Shown here one piece after another: positions 1 to 6,866 of a stretch of 7,463 nucleotides of DNA (positions within the stretch are counted from its first letter, which is position 1; every line of letters begins with the position of its first letter). The position numbers and the translations under genes are program-made. Source of the stretch: Deltaproteobacteria bacterium (GTDB lineage Bacteria > Desulfobacterota > Desulfarculia > Adiutricales > Adiutricaceae); NCBI GenBank assembly GCA_031278795.1, contig JAITJT010000301.1, positions 1 through 7,463 on the forward strand, written 5' to 3'. Under the pieces are notes generated by a model. That model ran no database searches. It was not told the origin of the DNA and saw only the letters and a program-made list of their open reading frames with translations.

Positions 1-1
1 A

Positions 2-2971
2 GAAATCTTTAGTGTCCAAGTTTTAGATACTAAATCAAGAGGGATATTTGATTACACTTACACTGATATTCCTAAACTTGTCAAATATAGAGACTTTATT
101 AAAAAATCTATTGAGGGTAAATATTTAGAAAATATCGACTTGTTTAGATCAAAACTAGGTGAAGCATTAAATATTTCTACCCAAATATACAATTTGGGAA
201 AAGAAATACTTTCCTTTTTTGAAGATAATCACAAACAAAATAACACTCCTTTTATCAACTTCTTGAAGGATAAAACAAAACACCTTCTTGTTAAGGAGAA
301 CAATGCTCTTGAGCCAAGCTCCCCACTGATGACTTTCTTGAAATCAACCACAACCGAATCTCCAAAATTAAAGCAGCTCAGTGATGATATATCTAATCTC
401 ATAGACAACAAAAAAGTTTTCCAGAAGATGAAATTAAAAAATCAATTTATGATTATAAATGATTTCGTAAAATATAAATTAGATATTCCAACATATGTCG
501 ATTACTACAGCGCAAGGATAGATACGATAGATCATGGACTAAAACCATTTGTTGATGCTTTGGATAATGGTTCCATAATACCCGAGAAGCTCAAAGAAAA
601 CTTTAAATTTAACTATTTGCACAAATTATTACTCGCTTCTTTTGACACCAAAGACAGCATTAACGAATTTAGAACTGAAGCGCGAAAAATAGACATAAAA
701 AAACTTCAAGAAACAGATCAGAAAATCAGATCTAACACCGTGGATAAAATTAAATATGAACTCAAAGACAATTATAAGTTTAGAGGCATACAACCAGGAG
801 AGATAGATTTCTTAAATAAGGAACTAGCTAATAAACGACATAAATCCATTAGACACATTCTCTCCAAAGCTCAAAATTTAACCTCAAAACTAGCTCCTTG
901 CTTTCTCATGAGTCCTCTGTCCATCGCGCAATATCTCCCCATTGATTTTCCCAAGTTTGACCTTGTAATATTTGACGAGGCATCCCAGATACCTGTTTCT
1001 GACGCCATAGGCGCCATAGCGCGTGGAAAGGCCGCCATTGTTGTAGGAGATCCCCGTCAGCTGCCACCTACAACTTTTTTCAAGAAAAATTTTAACGAAG
1101 ATGACTTCGATGAAAATGATCAGCAAACATTGGAGAGCATTCTCGATGAATGCAACGCAATCAGTACCATAGAAAATCACAAACTACTCTGGCATTATCG
1201 GAGCCGCTCTGAAAGCCTTATCAGCTTCTCTAATCAAAAATATTATGACTCAAAGCTTGTAACCTTTCCTGCCCCATACTCTTCCGACATGTATGTGTCC
1301 TTTCACTATGTCGAAAACGGGGTCTATGATAGAAAGAAATCAAGCGTTAGCACGGCAAGCACCAACTTAATCGAAGCCAAAGCTATAATTGATGATGTTC
1401 TAAAAACATTGAAGAGCGACTGGTTTACGGAAAATAACTATTCTCTGGGTATTGTCACCTTCAACCAGAAACAGATGGTTTTAATCCAGGATCTCCTGGA
1501 CAACGAAAGACAAAAAGATCCCTCTCTTGACGCTTTTTTCAGCGAATCGCTAGAAGAGCCAGTGCTTATTAAAAACATTGAAAATATCCAGGGTGACGAG
1601 AGAGACATTATTTATTTTTCTATCTGTTACGGCTATGATACTGAGGGAAAAATATCCATGAATTTTGGTCCTATTAATCAAATAGGTGGTGAAAGGCGCT
1701 TAAACGTTGCCATCACCAGGGCCAGGAGGAGGATTAAAGTTTTCTCTTCATTTTTACCAACGGCCTTGAAGGCCAAAACCACCACCTCCAGAGGCCTTAA
1801 CGATCTTATAGCCTTCCTGGAGTACGCTAAAGGTACTTACACCGTCGAGGCAACATCTTCTCAGGATTCAACCACTCCGGAAGAAGACATCAGCGAAAAT
1901 TTGTATGGTTTCCATCAGGATCATGATTTATTATTTTCTCTCTATGTAGCGAGCGAGCTTGAGAAAAAAGGCTGGAAAGTCAACCGCAACATAGGTGTCT
2001 CTGATTTTCGTATCGATCTTGGCGTTCTTAATCCTGATGATAGCGATAATTACTTTGTGGGAATCGAGTGCGACGGAAAATCCTACAGAATGTCAAAAAC
2101 CGCCCTGGATCGCGACTATCTCCGCCAAAGAACCTTGGAGGGCCTTGGATGGTCCATAATCCATATCTGGTCTTTGGACTGGTACAGAAACAAAGAGCAA
2201 GCGTTAAATAATCTTCACGCGCAACTACAACAGCTCTGGGATGAGAAGAAGAACACAAAAATCATAAATCCGCTTAAACCAGAGCCCGATTCAATTGTAG
2301 AGCCAACAGATATAAGCGATCAAGAAGCCCCTGATTCAGACGATTCTGAAATTGATGCCAACGAACCTGGGGAAGACGGAGATGATATACTTGAACTAGA
2401 GAGCCCTGAATCAGTATCTTATCCATACCAAAGCCCTAATCCGCTGATAAGCATGCAGTTTCCCAGGAAAATATCCAAGGATTATATTTCAAATTTGGAT
2501 CTCACGCCACTCCACGTTGAATCTATACATGAAATGTTATCAGATCAATCACCTGTGAATAAATATGATTTTCTCGATGGTGTCAGGAACTTACTTGGCA
2601 TTAACAGGTTGTCAGCAACGGAGAGGAATAATATACTTACCCTTACCAAAGACCTGTATTTTAGTATGGTTGAAAAAGATCCGGACCATCCCCAGGCCGA
2701 GCCCAAACTCTTTTTTTCTAACACCCACCCTCTCACTGAACCTATCAGCGGGGATTTGCTGAACCGACTCAGCAGCATGAACATTGACAATGTCCCTCTC
2801 CTTTCTCTAATAAACTTAGCCTCTGAATCTGACTCTCTTTCCCCAGAAGAGCTTCAACAATACGTCGCCGATAAATTGGAGCGCTCACTCCCCGCACCCA
2901 ATATCAAAAAACGCGTGAGCCTCGCTGTCAATCTGTACTTGGAAAACCAAAACGCAGAATTAAATAGCTGA
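2..2971 (+). CDS. SF1 helicase with Vsr/DUF559-like nuclease domain, probable phage-defence protein (5' partial)
   Basis: The frame is open to the left edge, so the gene begins outside the window; the TTG at 140 is only an internal codon. About 989 residues are visible. Helicase motifs of the DNA2/NAM7 (UPF1-like) SF1 group appear in order: motif II DEASQ (974-988), motif III GDPRQLPPT (1046-1072), WHYRSR (1190-1207), motif V-like IQGDERDI (1586-1609) and motif VI in RRLNVAITRARRR (1694-1732). Walker A must lie upstream. A Vsr-like nuclease domain (MTES_1575/DUF559 type) follows at about 1919-2191, with FRIDLGV, GIECDGK and RDYLRQ..LEGLGW..IHIWSLDW. Then come an acidic linker (2279-2416) and a helical tail. 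In this family an ATP-driven helicase is joined to a DNA nuclease; the DUF4011-helicase-Vsr (Hhe) phage-defence type is the closest I recall. Whether DUF4011 is present cannot be seen. The AT-rich 5' half suggests acquisition by transfer. Family confidence is high; the defence role is inferred. Confidence 0.9.
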   Translation, partial: EIFSVQVLDTKSRGIFDYTYTDIPKLVKYRDFIKKSIEGKYLENIDLFRSKLGEALNISTQIYNLGKEILSFFEDNHKQNNTPFINFLKDKTKHLLVKENNALEPSSPLMTFLKSTTTESPKLKQLSDDISNLIDNKKVFQKMKLKNQFMIINDFVKYKLDIPTYVDYYSARIDTIDHGLKPFVDALDNGSIIPEKLKENFKFNYLHKLLLASFDTKDSINEFRTEARKIDIKKLQETDQKIRSNTVDKIKYELKDNYKFRGIQPGEIDFLNKELANKRHKSIRHILSKAQNLTSKLAPCFLMSPLSIAQYLPIDFPKFDLVIFDEASQIPVSDAIGAIARGKAAIVVGDPRQLPPTTFFKKNFNEDDFDENDQQTLESILDECNAISTIENHKLLWHYRSRSESLISFSNQKYYDSKLVTFPAPYSSDMYVSFHYVENGVYDRKKSSVSTASTNLIEAKAIIDDVLKTLKSDWFTENNYSLGIVTFNQKQMVLIQDLLDNERQKDPSLDAFFSESLEEPVLIKNIENIQGDERDIIYFSICYGYDTEGKISMNFGPINQIGGERRLNVAITRARRRIKVFSSFLPTALKAKTTTSRGLNDLIAFLEYAKGTYTVEATSSQDSTTPEEDISENLYGFHQDHDLLFSLYVASELEKKGWKVNRNIGVSDFRIDLGVLNPDDSDNYFVGIECDGKSYRMSKTALDRDYLRQRTLEGLGWSIIHIWSLDWYRNKEQALNNLHAQLQQLWDEKKNTKIINPLKPEPDSIVEPTDISDQEAPDSDDSEIDANEPGEDGDDILELESPESVSYPYQSPNPLISMQFPRKISKDYISNLDLTPLHVESIHEMLSDQSPVNKYDFLDGVRNLLGINRLSATERNNILTLTKDLYFSMVEKDPDHPQAEPKLFFSNTHPLTEPISGDLLNRLSSMNIDNVPLLSLINLASESDSLSPEELQQYVADKLERSLPAPNIKKRVSLAVNLYLENQNAELNS
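1919..2191 (+). other. Vsr-like (MTES_1575/DUF559-type) nuclease domain within the helicase
   Basis: This is the sub-domain of the helicase protein that would cut DNA. It shows the PD-(D/E)XK-like order of this group: an N-terminal helix ending in KKGW, the acidic residue of FRIDLGV (Asp codon at 2015), then GIECDGK (Glu 2066, Asp 2072), then a basic helix with RDYLRQ and the closing LEGLGW..IHIWSLDWYRN strand and helix. As I remember the family, the segment after CDG usually reads Y-H-S; here it reads Y-R-M-S, so a His is replaced by Arg. Catalysis may still be intact because the acidic residues are present. Confidence 0.8.
2279..2416 (+). other. Acidic, probably disordered linker in the helicase
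   Basis: About 46 codons rich in Asp, Glu, Pro and Ser, with runs such as DSDDSE and EDGDD, separate the nuclease domain from the C-terminal tail. The composition suggests a flexible, negatively charged tether. No known motif was recognised in it. Confidence 0.6.
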
Positions 2972-2989
2972 AAAGTTCTTTAGTTTTTT
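2968..2989 (+). terminator. Weak candidate intrinsic terminator of the helicase gene
   Basis: A short stem overlaps the stop codon: 2966-2972 (AGCTGAA) can pair with 2979-2985 (TTTAGTT), including two G-U pairs, around a 6-nt loop, and runs directly into T's (2984-2989). The stem is AT-rich and weak, so this is a candidate only. Confidence 0.3.
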
Positions 2990-3141
2990 CCTCTATAATC
3001 CCCCAGTTTTTTCCACCTCTCTTATTTCGCGTTTCCTATCCCTCACCCTTTCATTTTTGCGCACCCATATAACTTTTATATCATTTCCAATATTTTTGAG
3101 AGTAAAAGGCTTATTGATATATGTTGTTTTTTCTTTAAAAA

Positions 3142-3157
3142 TGTGATATAAATCAAA
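3142..3157. promoter_or_regulatory. CRP/FNR-family-like palindromic site
   Basis: TGTGA (3142-3146), six bases, then TCAAA (3153-3157) differs by one base from the CRP-type TGTGA-N6-TCACA. It can also be read as GTGAT-N4-ATCAA, one base from the FNR consensus. It lies about 97 bp upstream of the presumed accDA transcription start, a distance compatible with class I activation. In AT-rich DNA such near-matches arise by chance, so this is tentative. Confidence 0.3.
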
Positions 3158-3211
3158 AATTGCTTTAAATCACTAAATTTTCGATTTTTACTCTATCTTT
3201 TTTTTAAGCTA

Positions 3212-3240
3212 TTGAAATTGGCTCCGATTTTCCATAAAAT
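3212..3240 (+). promoter_or_regulatory. Sigma-70-type promoter for accDA
   Basis: A -35 box TTGAAA (3212-3217) and a -10 box TAAAAT (3235-3240) are separated by exactly 17 bp, each one mismatch from consensus. Transcription would start near 3247, giving a leader of about 80 nt before the accDA ATG. This is the best promoter-like match in the window. Confidence 0.65.
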
Positions 3241-3300
3241 AATAGTTTCTGTTGTTTTCCGGAACAATTGGCCCCCTTATTAGGCCCTACTGTCCCCGGT

Positions 3301-3328
3301 CTCCAATTCTTTCAAACTGGAGCTGAAC
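3301..3328 (+). promoter_or_regulatory. accDA ribosome binding site with possible sequestering stem
   Basis: GGAG (3319-3322) sits 6 nt before the ATG at 3329 and fixes the accDA start. CTCCA (3301-3305) is the exact complement of TGGAG (3318-3322), so a 5-bp stem with a 12-nt loop could mask the Shine-Dalgarno sequence. The binding site itself is well supported; the stem is short and speculative. Confidence 0.6.
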
Positions 3329-5191
3329 ATGAGCAATGTTCCCGATGATGTGGTCGAGCTTTTTCGCAAAAGAACCCGCTCACCCCTGCGGCCCAGGTCT
3401 AGTGACCTGATTCAGGCCATTTTCCCTCAATTCCGCCAGTCCACGCCCAATGACGGCGCCCTCATCCTAGGCGAGGTTGAGCAGTGGGGTCGAGACATCT
3501 TTATCATAGCCCAGCAGAAACCCAAGCCAGAAAATCTCCGAACCAAAGAGGATCTAGCGAAGCTCAACCACGGCATGCTCACGGCCGCGGATCACAGCGC
3601 CATACACCGCTACCTCCAGTCAGCGGCCAAGGCCAGGGCCAGCGGCAGGCCCGTCTCCATCGTCACCCTCATCGACACCTACGGGGCCGACATATCCATG
3701 GAGTCAGCCAAGGACTTCCAGGCCTTTTTTATTGCCCACCTCATCAGGGACTTTCTCACCATACCCATACCCACGGTCTCGGTCATAATAGGGGAAGGCG
3801 GAAGCGGTGGCGCATTGGCCATCCAGATGACCGACTGTAGGGCCCAGTTCGACGACGCCCTCTACGCCACTGCCCCTCCCGAGTCCCTGGCCGCCATCAT
3901 CTTCCGGGACGCAACCAAGGTAAGGGAGGCCCTCATTATCTCCAAACCCACGGCCCCTGAGCTCAAGGACCTGGACATCATTGACGACGTGCTCCCCTGC
4001 CCCAAGCTGGTAACCGACGTGGCTGGCTACGCCAAGGTCTTGGGAAACTACCTGGAGCGCACGGTAAAGGATCTGGCCAGGCGCAAGGTCTCCACCCTCA
4101 TAAATATAAGGAGATCGAGAGCCCGGGCCTTTGGGGTCTACGTGCAGGAAACGGTTCAGAGGACCAGCGCTTGGTCTTCCATCTTCAGGTTGACCCCTCT
4201 TAAAAAAAAAGTGTTCAAGGCTCCGCCCGACCTCAAGATTATAAATATCGACAACCAAGGCGCCATCCACTCCGGGGTGGACTGGGGTATGGAGGGGCCG
4301 GTTGACAACAAGGACGATTACGTCAAATGCGGGGACATGTCGCTCAAAGACAGCGGCGAGGAGATGGGCTGCGGTGCCCTCATCCCCCTTTCCCAGTTCG
4401 TGGCCAACCACTACGTCTGCCCCGAGTGCGGCCGCAGCCGCATCATGGGCGCCCACGGCTGGATAAACTGCCTCTCGGATCAGGAAAGCTTTAGGGAGAT
4501 GAACCGGGACATGACCGTCTATCACCTCCTTCACCCCAACCTCCTCACGGAGGACTACAAAAACTTCATCAAGAAGCAGGATCAGAAAAGCTCGTTCCAT
4601 GAGGCCCTGGTGACCGGCGAGGCCACCATCTACGGCCAGCCCGTGGCCCTGGCCATCTGTGAGTTCTATTACGCCGGAGGCACCATGGGGGTGGTTTTCG
4701 GGGAGAAGTTCCACCGCATCATAGAGTACGCCATCTCCAAGAAGCTTCCCCTGGTGAGCCTCTGCTGCTCAGGCGGGGCGAGGGTCTTGGAAGGCACCCC
4801 GGCCCTCATGCAGATGACCAAGAGCATAAACAGCGTGACCCGCCTCAAGCGCTACGGACTGCCCTTCATCTCCGTCCTGGGCGACCCCTCCACCGGAGGC
4901 GCCATCGCCAGCTACGCGGCCCTGGGGGACGTCATCCTGGCTGAGCCCCAGGCCCTGGTCATTTTCACCGGCCCCAGGGTAATGGAAGCCAGGGGCTTTC
5001 CCGTAAACGAGGACGACGTGAGGGCGGGAGCCCTCTCCAAGAACTCTTACCGCATCTACAACAACCTGGAGTTCTTTGGTAACGTCAGGGGCATAAACGA
5101 GATAGCCGAGAGAAAGAACCTCAAGGGAGTAATCTACAAGTACCTGGAGTTCTACCGCAGCAGCCAGCCGGCGTCCAACCGCTACTGGTGA
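3329..5191 (+). CDS. accDA: Fused acetyl-CoA carboxylase carboxyltransferase, alpha (AccA) then beta (AccD)
   Basis: This 620-residue protein would transfer the carboxyl group from carboxybiotin-BCCP to acetyl-CoA, making malonyl-CoA for fatty-acid synthesis in the cytoplasm. Residues about 1-270 resemble AccA: DGALILGEVE (42-51), the oxyanion-hole segment GEGGSGGALA (155-164), and a PESLAAII..D..K region (184-197). Residues about 330-620 resemble AccD: four cysteines (C334, C348, C364, C367) for a zinc finger, CSGGAR (480-485), LMQMTKS (493-499), GDPSTGG (518-524) and TGPRVMEARG (547-556). In E. coli these are separate chains of about 319 and 304 residues, so both halves are near full length, although the N-terminal coiled region of AccA looks shortened. 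The order is A then D, unlike AccD-AccA fusions. The first zinc-finger pair is spaced C-X13-C instead of C-X2-C. The ATG at 3329 is chosen for its GGAG. No biotin carboxylase or BCCP gene is nearby. Confidence 0.9.
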   Translation: MSNVPDDVVELFRKRTRSPLRPRSSDLIQAIFPQFRQSTPNDGALILGEVEQWGRDIFIIAQQKPKPENLRTKEDLAKLNHGMLTAADHSAIHRYLQSAAKARASGRPVSIVTLIDTYGADISMESAKDFQAFFIAHLIRDFLTIPIPTVSVIIGEGGSGGALAIQMTDCRAQFDDALYATAPPESLAAIIFRDATKVREALIISKPTAPELKDLDIIDDVLPCPKLVTDVAGYAKVLGNYLERTVKDLARRKVSTLINIRRSRARAFGVYVQETVQRTSAWSSIFRLTPLKKKVFKAPPDLKIINIDNQGAIHSGVDWGMEGPVDNKDDYVKCGDMSLKDSGEEMGCGALIPLSQFVANHYVCPECGRSRIMGAHGWINCLSDQESFREMNRDMTVYHLLHPNLLTEDYKNFIKKQDQKSSFHEALVTGEATIYGQPVALAICEFYYAGGTMGVVFGEKFHRIIEYAISKKLPLVSLCCSGGARVLEGTPALMQMTKSINSVTRLKRYGLPFISVLGDPSTGGAIASYAALGDVILAEPQALVIFTGPRVMEARGFPVNEDDVRAGALSKNSYRIYNNLEFFGNVRGINEIAERKNLKGVIYKYLEFYRSSQPASNRYW

Positions 5192-5231
5192 TATCTAGAT
5201 GCCTAAATTGCATTAAGCTCTTTGGAACCGC

Positions 5232-5259
5232 GCCCAAAACTGGGCAACTGTATATTTTT
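5232..5259 (+). terminator. Candidate terminator downstream of accDA
   Basis: GCCCA (5232-5236) and TGGGC (5241-5245) form a perfect 5-bp stem with the 4-nt loop AAAC. A T-run follows only at 5255-5259, with nine bases between, so termination would be weak. It lies 41 bp after the accDA stop. Confidence 0.4.
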
Positions 5260-5370
5260 GCTGAATTTTTTCCGCTTATATTTTCACAAAAGGGCATTGT
5301 AACTATTCGCAAAGAGCGATATAGCTTGCGTTTGTTAAAAAGTATATTTTTGTCGAGTGAGTTAAACTTG

Positions 5371-5468
5371 GGTTATTAGCTCTTGGTTATTAGCTCTTGG
5401 CTATTAGCTCTTGGCTATTAGCTCTTGGTTATTAGCTTTTGGTTATTAGCTCTTGGTTATTAGCTCTT
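5371..5468. repeat. Tandem array of seven 14-bp units
   Basis: The unit GGTTATTAGCTCTT repeats head to tail without spacers at 5371, 5385, 5399, 5413, 5427, 5441 and 5455. Units 1, 2, 6 and 7 are identical. Units 3 and 4 share T-to-C at position 4 (GGCTATTAGCTCTT). Unit 5 has C-to-T at position 12. A decayed eighth unit (5469-5482) may follow. Both strands contain in-frame stops and the unit is not a multiple of three, so the array is non-coding. Shared variants in adjacent units suggest recent expansion by slippage or unequal exchange. Confidence 0.95.
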
Positions 5469-5521
5469 AGTTAATACCTAGGATCCTTAAATTATTGATC
5501 CGTCTTTTGTTCTTTTCTTTT

Positions 5522-5599
5522 CTTTCCAACTGTATCTTCCAACTATATCTTCCAACCTTATCTTCCTGTCTTTCCTTCCAACTTTAGCCTTCTAACCCT
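5522..5599. repeat. Degenerate 13-bp pyrimidine-rich tandem repeat
   Basis: About six units of TCTTCCAACTATA-like sequence start at 5522, 5535, 5548, 5561, 5574 and 5587. The core CTTCCAAC is kept in units 2, 3 and 5, with one change in unit 1 (CTTTCCAAC). Units 4 and 6 are strongly decayed. The + strand is almost purely C/T apart from the AAC core. It differs from the nearby 14-bp array in period and sequence, so it is a separate and probably older minisatellite. Confidence 0.75.
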
Positions 5600-5735
5600 T
5601 GTCTTTCAAGTGTTCTACATTTTTTCTATTTTGTAATTCATCTCTATTTTTCCCTTGGATTTTTTGAAGGCTTGTGTTAAGACATATGAGACAATAACAC
5701 CTAATCACAAATATCTTTCTTTAATATTTTACGAA

Positions 5736-5766
5736 AGCTTTTAAACAAAAAGCTGGATTTTCAGGA
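5736..5766 (+). promoter_or_regulatory. ruvB leader hairpin and ribosome binding site
   Basis: AGCTTTT (5736-5742) and AAAAGCT (5748-5754) form a perfect 7-bp inverted repeat around AAACA. The nearest Shine-Dalgarno-like sequence is AGGA (5763-5766), 10 nt before the ruvB ATG, which is long spacing and suggests modest initiation. The hairpin ends 8 nt before AGGA and could affect translation or mRNA stability; that role is inference. Confidence 0.4.
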
Positions 5767-5776
5767 CACCTTTACT

Positions 5777-6850
5777 ATGGATGAAGACAACGCCACCCAA
5801 ATACTGGATCCCAACATCAAGCCCTCTGAGGTCATGGTCGAAAGACGCTTAAGACCCCACAGGCTCTCTGAGTTCACCGGGCAGCCAGAAATCATAGATC
5901 AGCTCTCAATATTCATAGCCGCCGCCAAAAAACGCGGCGAAAGCCTGGACCACACCCTCTTTTCCGGGCACCCGGGCCTGGGTAAGACCACTCTCGCCAA
6001 CATTTTAGGCTTCGAGATGGGCGTGAGCGTAAAGACCACCTCCGGGCCGGTGATGGAAAGGCCGGGTGACTTGGCAGGCATACTCACCAACCTCGCGGAC
6101 AGGGACATCTTGTTCATAGACGAGATCCACAGGCTCAGCCCCCCGGTGGAGGAGGTTCTCTACAGCGCCATGGAGGACTTCAAGCTAGACATTATGGTGG
6201 GGCAGAACGCCGGAGCCCGCTCCATTAGGCTGGACCTCCCCCACTTCACCCTGGTGGGCTCAACCACCCGCATAGGACTCCTAACCCCACCACTTAGGGA
6301 TCGTTTTGGGATCCAGCTGAGGCTGGATTTTTACAAACCCGAGCACCTGGTGAAGATAATCATCCGGGCGGCTGAGGTCTCCAAGGCCAAGATCTCGGAA
6401 GACGGGGCCATAGAGATAGCCAAGCGCAGCCGGGGCACTCCCCGCATAGCGGGGAGGCTCCTGAGGCGGGTTAGGGATTACGCGGACATAAAGGCCGGAG
6501 GCGCAATCGACAAGGAATCAGCCGATAAGGCCCTCACTTTGCTGGGAATCGACAAAAGCGGCCTGAACCACATGGACCGCAGGCTCCTCAAGGCCATCTG
6601 CGAGCGCTACACCGGAGGCCCGGTGGGTCTGGAGACCCTGGCCACCACCCTAGGGGAGGAGCCGGACACCCTCATAGAGGTCTACGAGCCCTACCTCATC
6701 CAGGAGGGCTTCATCCAGAGGAGCCCCAGGGGCCGCCTGGCCACCATCAAGGCCTACCGCTACATAGGCCTAGCCCCTCCGGAGAAAAACAAGGGGCTCC
6801 TGGAGAGCATGGAGCTCATCAACGGCTCCGGCAAAAAGGAAAGGGACTAA
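5777..6850 (+). CDS. ruvB: Holliday junction branch migration ATPase RuvB
   Basis: RuvB is the hexameric AAA+ motor that drives branch migration of Holliday junctions with RuvA, handing them to RuvC during recombinational repair. The 357 residues are full length, slightly above the usual 330-350. Visible motifs are Walker [10 protein letters not shown] (64-72, Lys70), Walker B ILFIDEIH (111-118), [14 protein letters not shown] (87-100), sensor 1 GSTTR (161-165), LRDRFG carrying the arginine finger (173-178), sensor 2 [13 protein letters not shown] (219-231), and the C-terminal winged helix with [10 protein letters not shown] (280-289) and [17 protein letters not shown] (304-320). Compared with E. 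coli, Walker A has His for the first Pro and sensor 1 has Ser for Ala; the catalytic Lys, Asp-Glu and Arg residues are kept, so the enzyme should be active. A charged tail of about 25 residues follows. ruvA and ruvC are not adjacent within the window. The ATG at 5777 gives the expected N-terminus. Confidence 0.97.
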   Translation: MDEDNATQILDPNIKPSEVMVERRLRPHRLSEFTGQPEIIDQLSIFIAAAKKRGESLDHTLFSGHPGLGKTTLANILGFEMGVSVKTTSGPVMERPGDLAGILTNLADRDILFIDEIHRLSPPVEEVLYSAMEDFKLDIMVGQNAGARSIRLDLPHFTLVGSTTRIGLLTPPLRDRFGIQLRLDFYKPEHLVKIIIRAAEVSKAKISEDGAIEIAKRSRGTPRIAGRLLRRVRDYADIKAGGAIDKESADKALTLLGIDKSGLNHMDRRLLKAICERYTGGPVGLETLATTLGEEPDTLIEVYEPYLIQEGFIQRSPRGRLATIKAYRYIGLAPPEKNKGLLESMELINGSGKKERD

Positions 6851-6866
6851 AAAAGGCTTTTGATAT

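Larger units (their letters stand above)
2972..3328. other. AT-rich intergenic region between helicase and accDA
   Basis: This 357-bp stretch has no credible gene. Its left part (about 2976-3060) is pyrimidine-rich on the + strand. The centre is very AT-rich (10 G+C in 3121-3180 by hand count). It contains a CRP/FNR-like palindrome, a near-consensus promoter and the accDA ribosome binding site, each listed separately. A GGCC direct repeat (3270-3273, 3283-3286) lies in the presumed leader and has no assigned role. Confidence 0.7.
5192..5776. other. Long non-coding spacer between accDA and ruvB
   Basis: This 585-bp region has no convincing gene. From left to right it carries a weak terminator hairpin (5232-5245), a poor promoter-like pair (TTGTAA 5297-5302, 17 bp, TATAGC 5320-5325), seven copies of a 14-bp unit (5371-5468), a BamHI-like GGATCC (5481-5486), a pyrimidine-rich degenerate 13-bp array (5522-5599), an AT-rich leader and a hairpin before ruvB. 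I found no strong ruvB promoter; TTGTGT (5672-5677), 17 bp, TAACAC (5695-5700) is the best of several poor candidates. Confidence 0.7.

Noticed and set aside
140..142. TTG as the start codon of the helicase
   Set aside because: The frame is open to the window edge and motif I, essential for the helicase, must lie upstream, so this is an internal Leu codon.
3484..3840. Open frame of 118 codons on the + strand inside accDA
   Set aside because: Its His/Arg/Gly/Pro-rich product is typical of a shifted frame in GC-rich DNA, and it sits over the conserved AccA-like region.
3704..4714. Long open frame on the - strand (336 codons) opposite accDA
   Set aside because: It lies entirely antisense to a conserved enzyme, has no recognisable motifs, and is expected from the GC-rich codon pattern of accDA.
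5188..5379. GTG-started 63-codon frame overlapping the accDA stop (GTGA)
   Set aside because: There is no Shine-Dalgarno sequence, the start overlaps the end of accDA, the frame runs through the candidate terminator hairpin, and it ends in the first 14-bp repeat.
5371..5468. CRISPR array or replication iterons
   Set aside because: The units abut with no spacers and are only 14 bp long, which rules out CRISPR. No replication gene or DnaA-box cluster was seen to support an origin.
6851..6866. Bidirectional terminator between ruvB and the convergent gene
   Set aside because: The AAAAGGCTTTT stretch looks palindromic, but its loop would be too small for a hairpin and no GC-rich stem is present.
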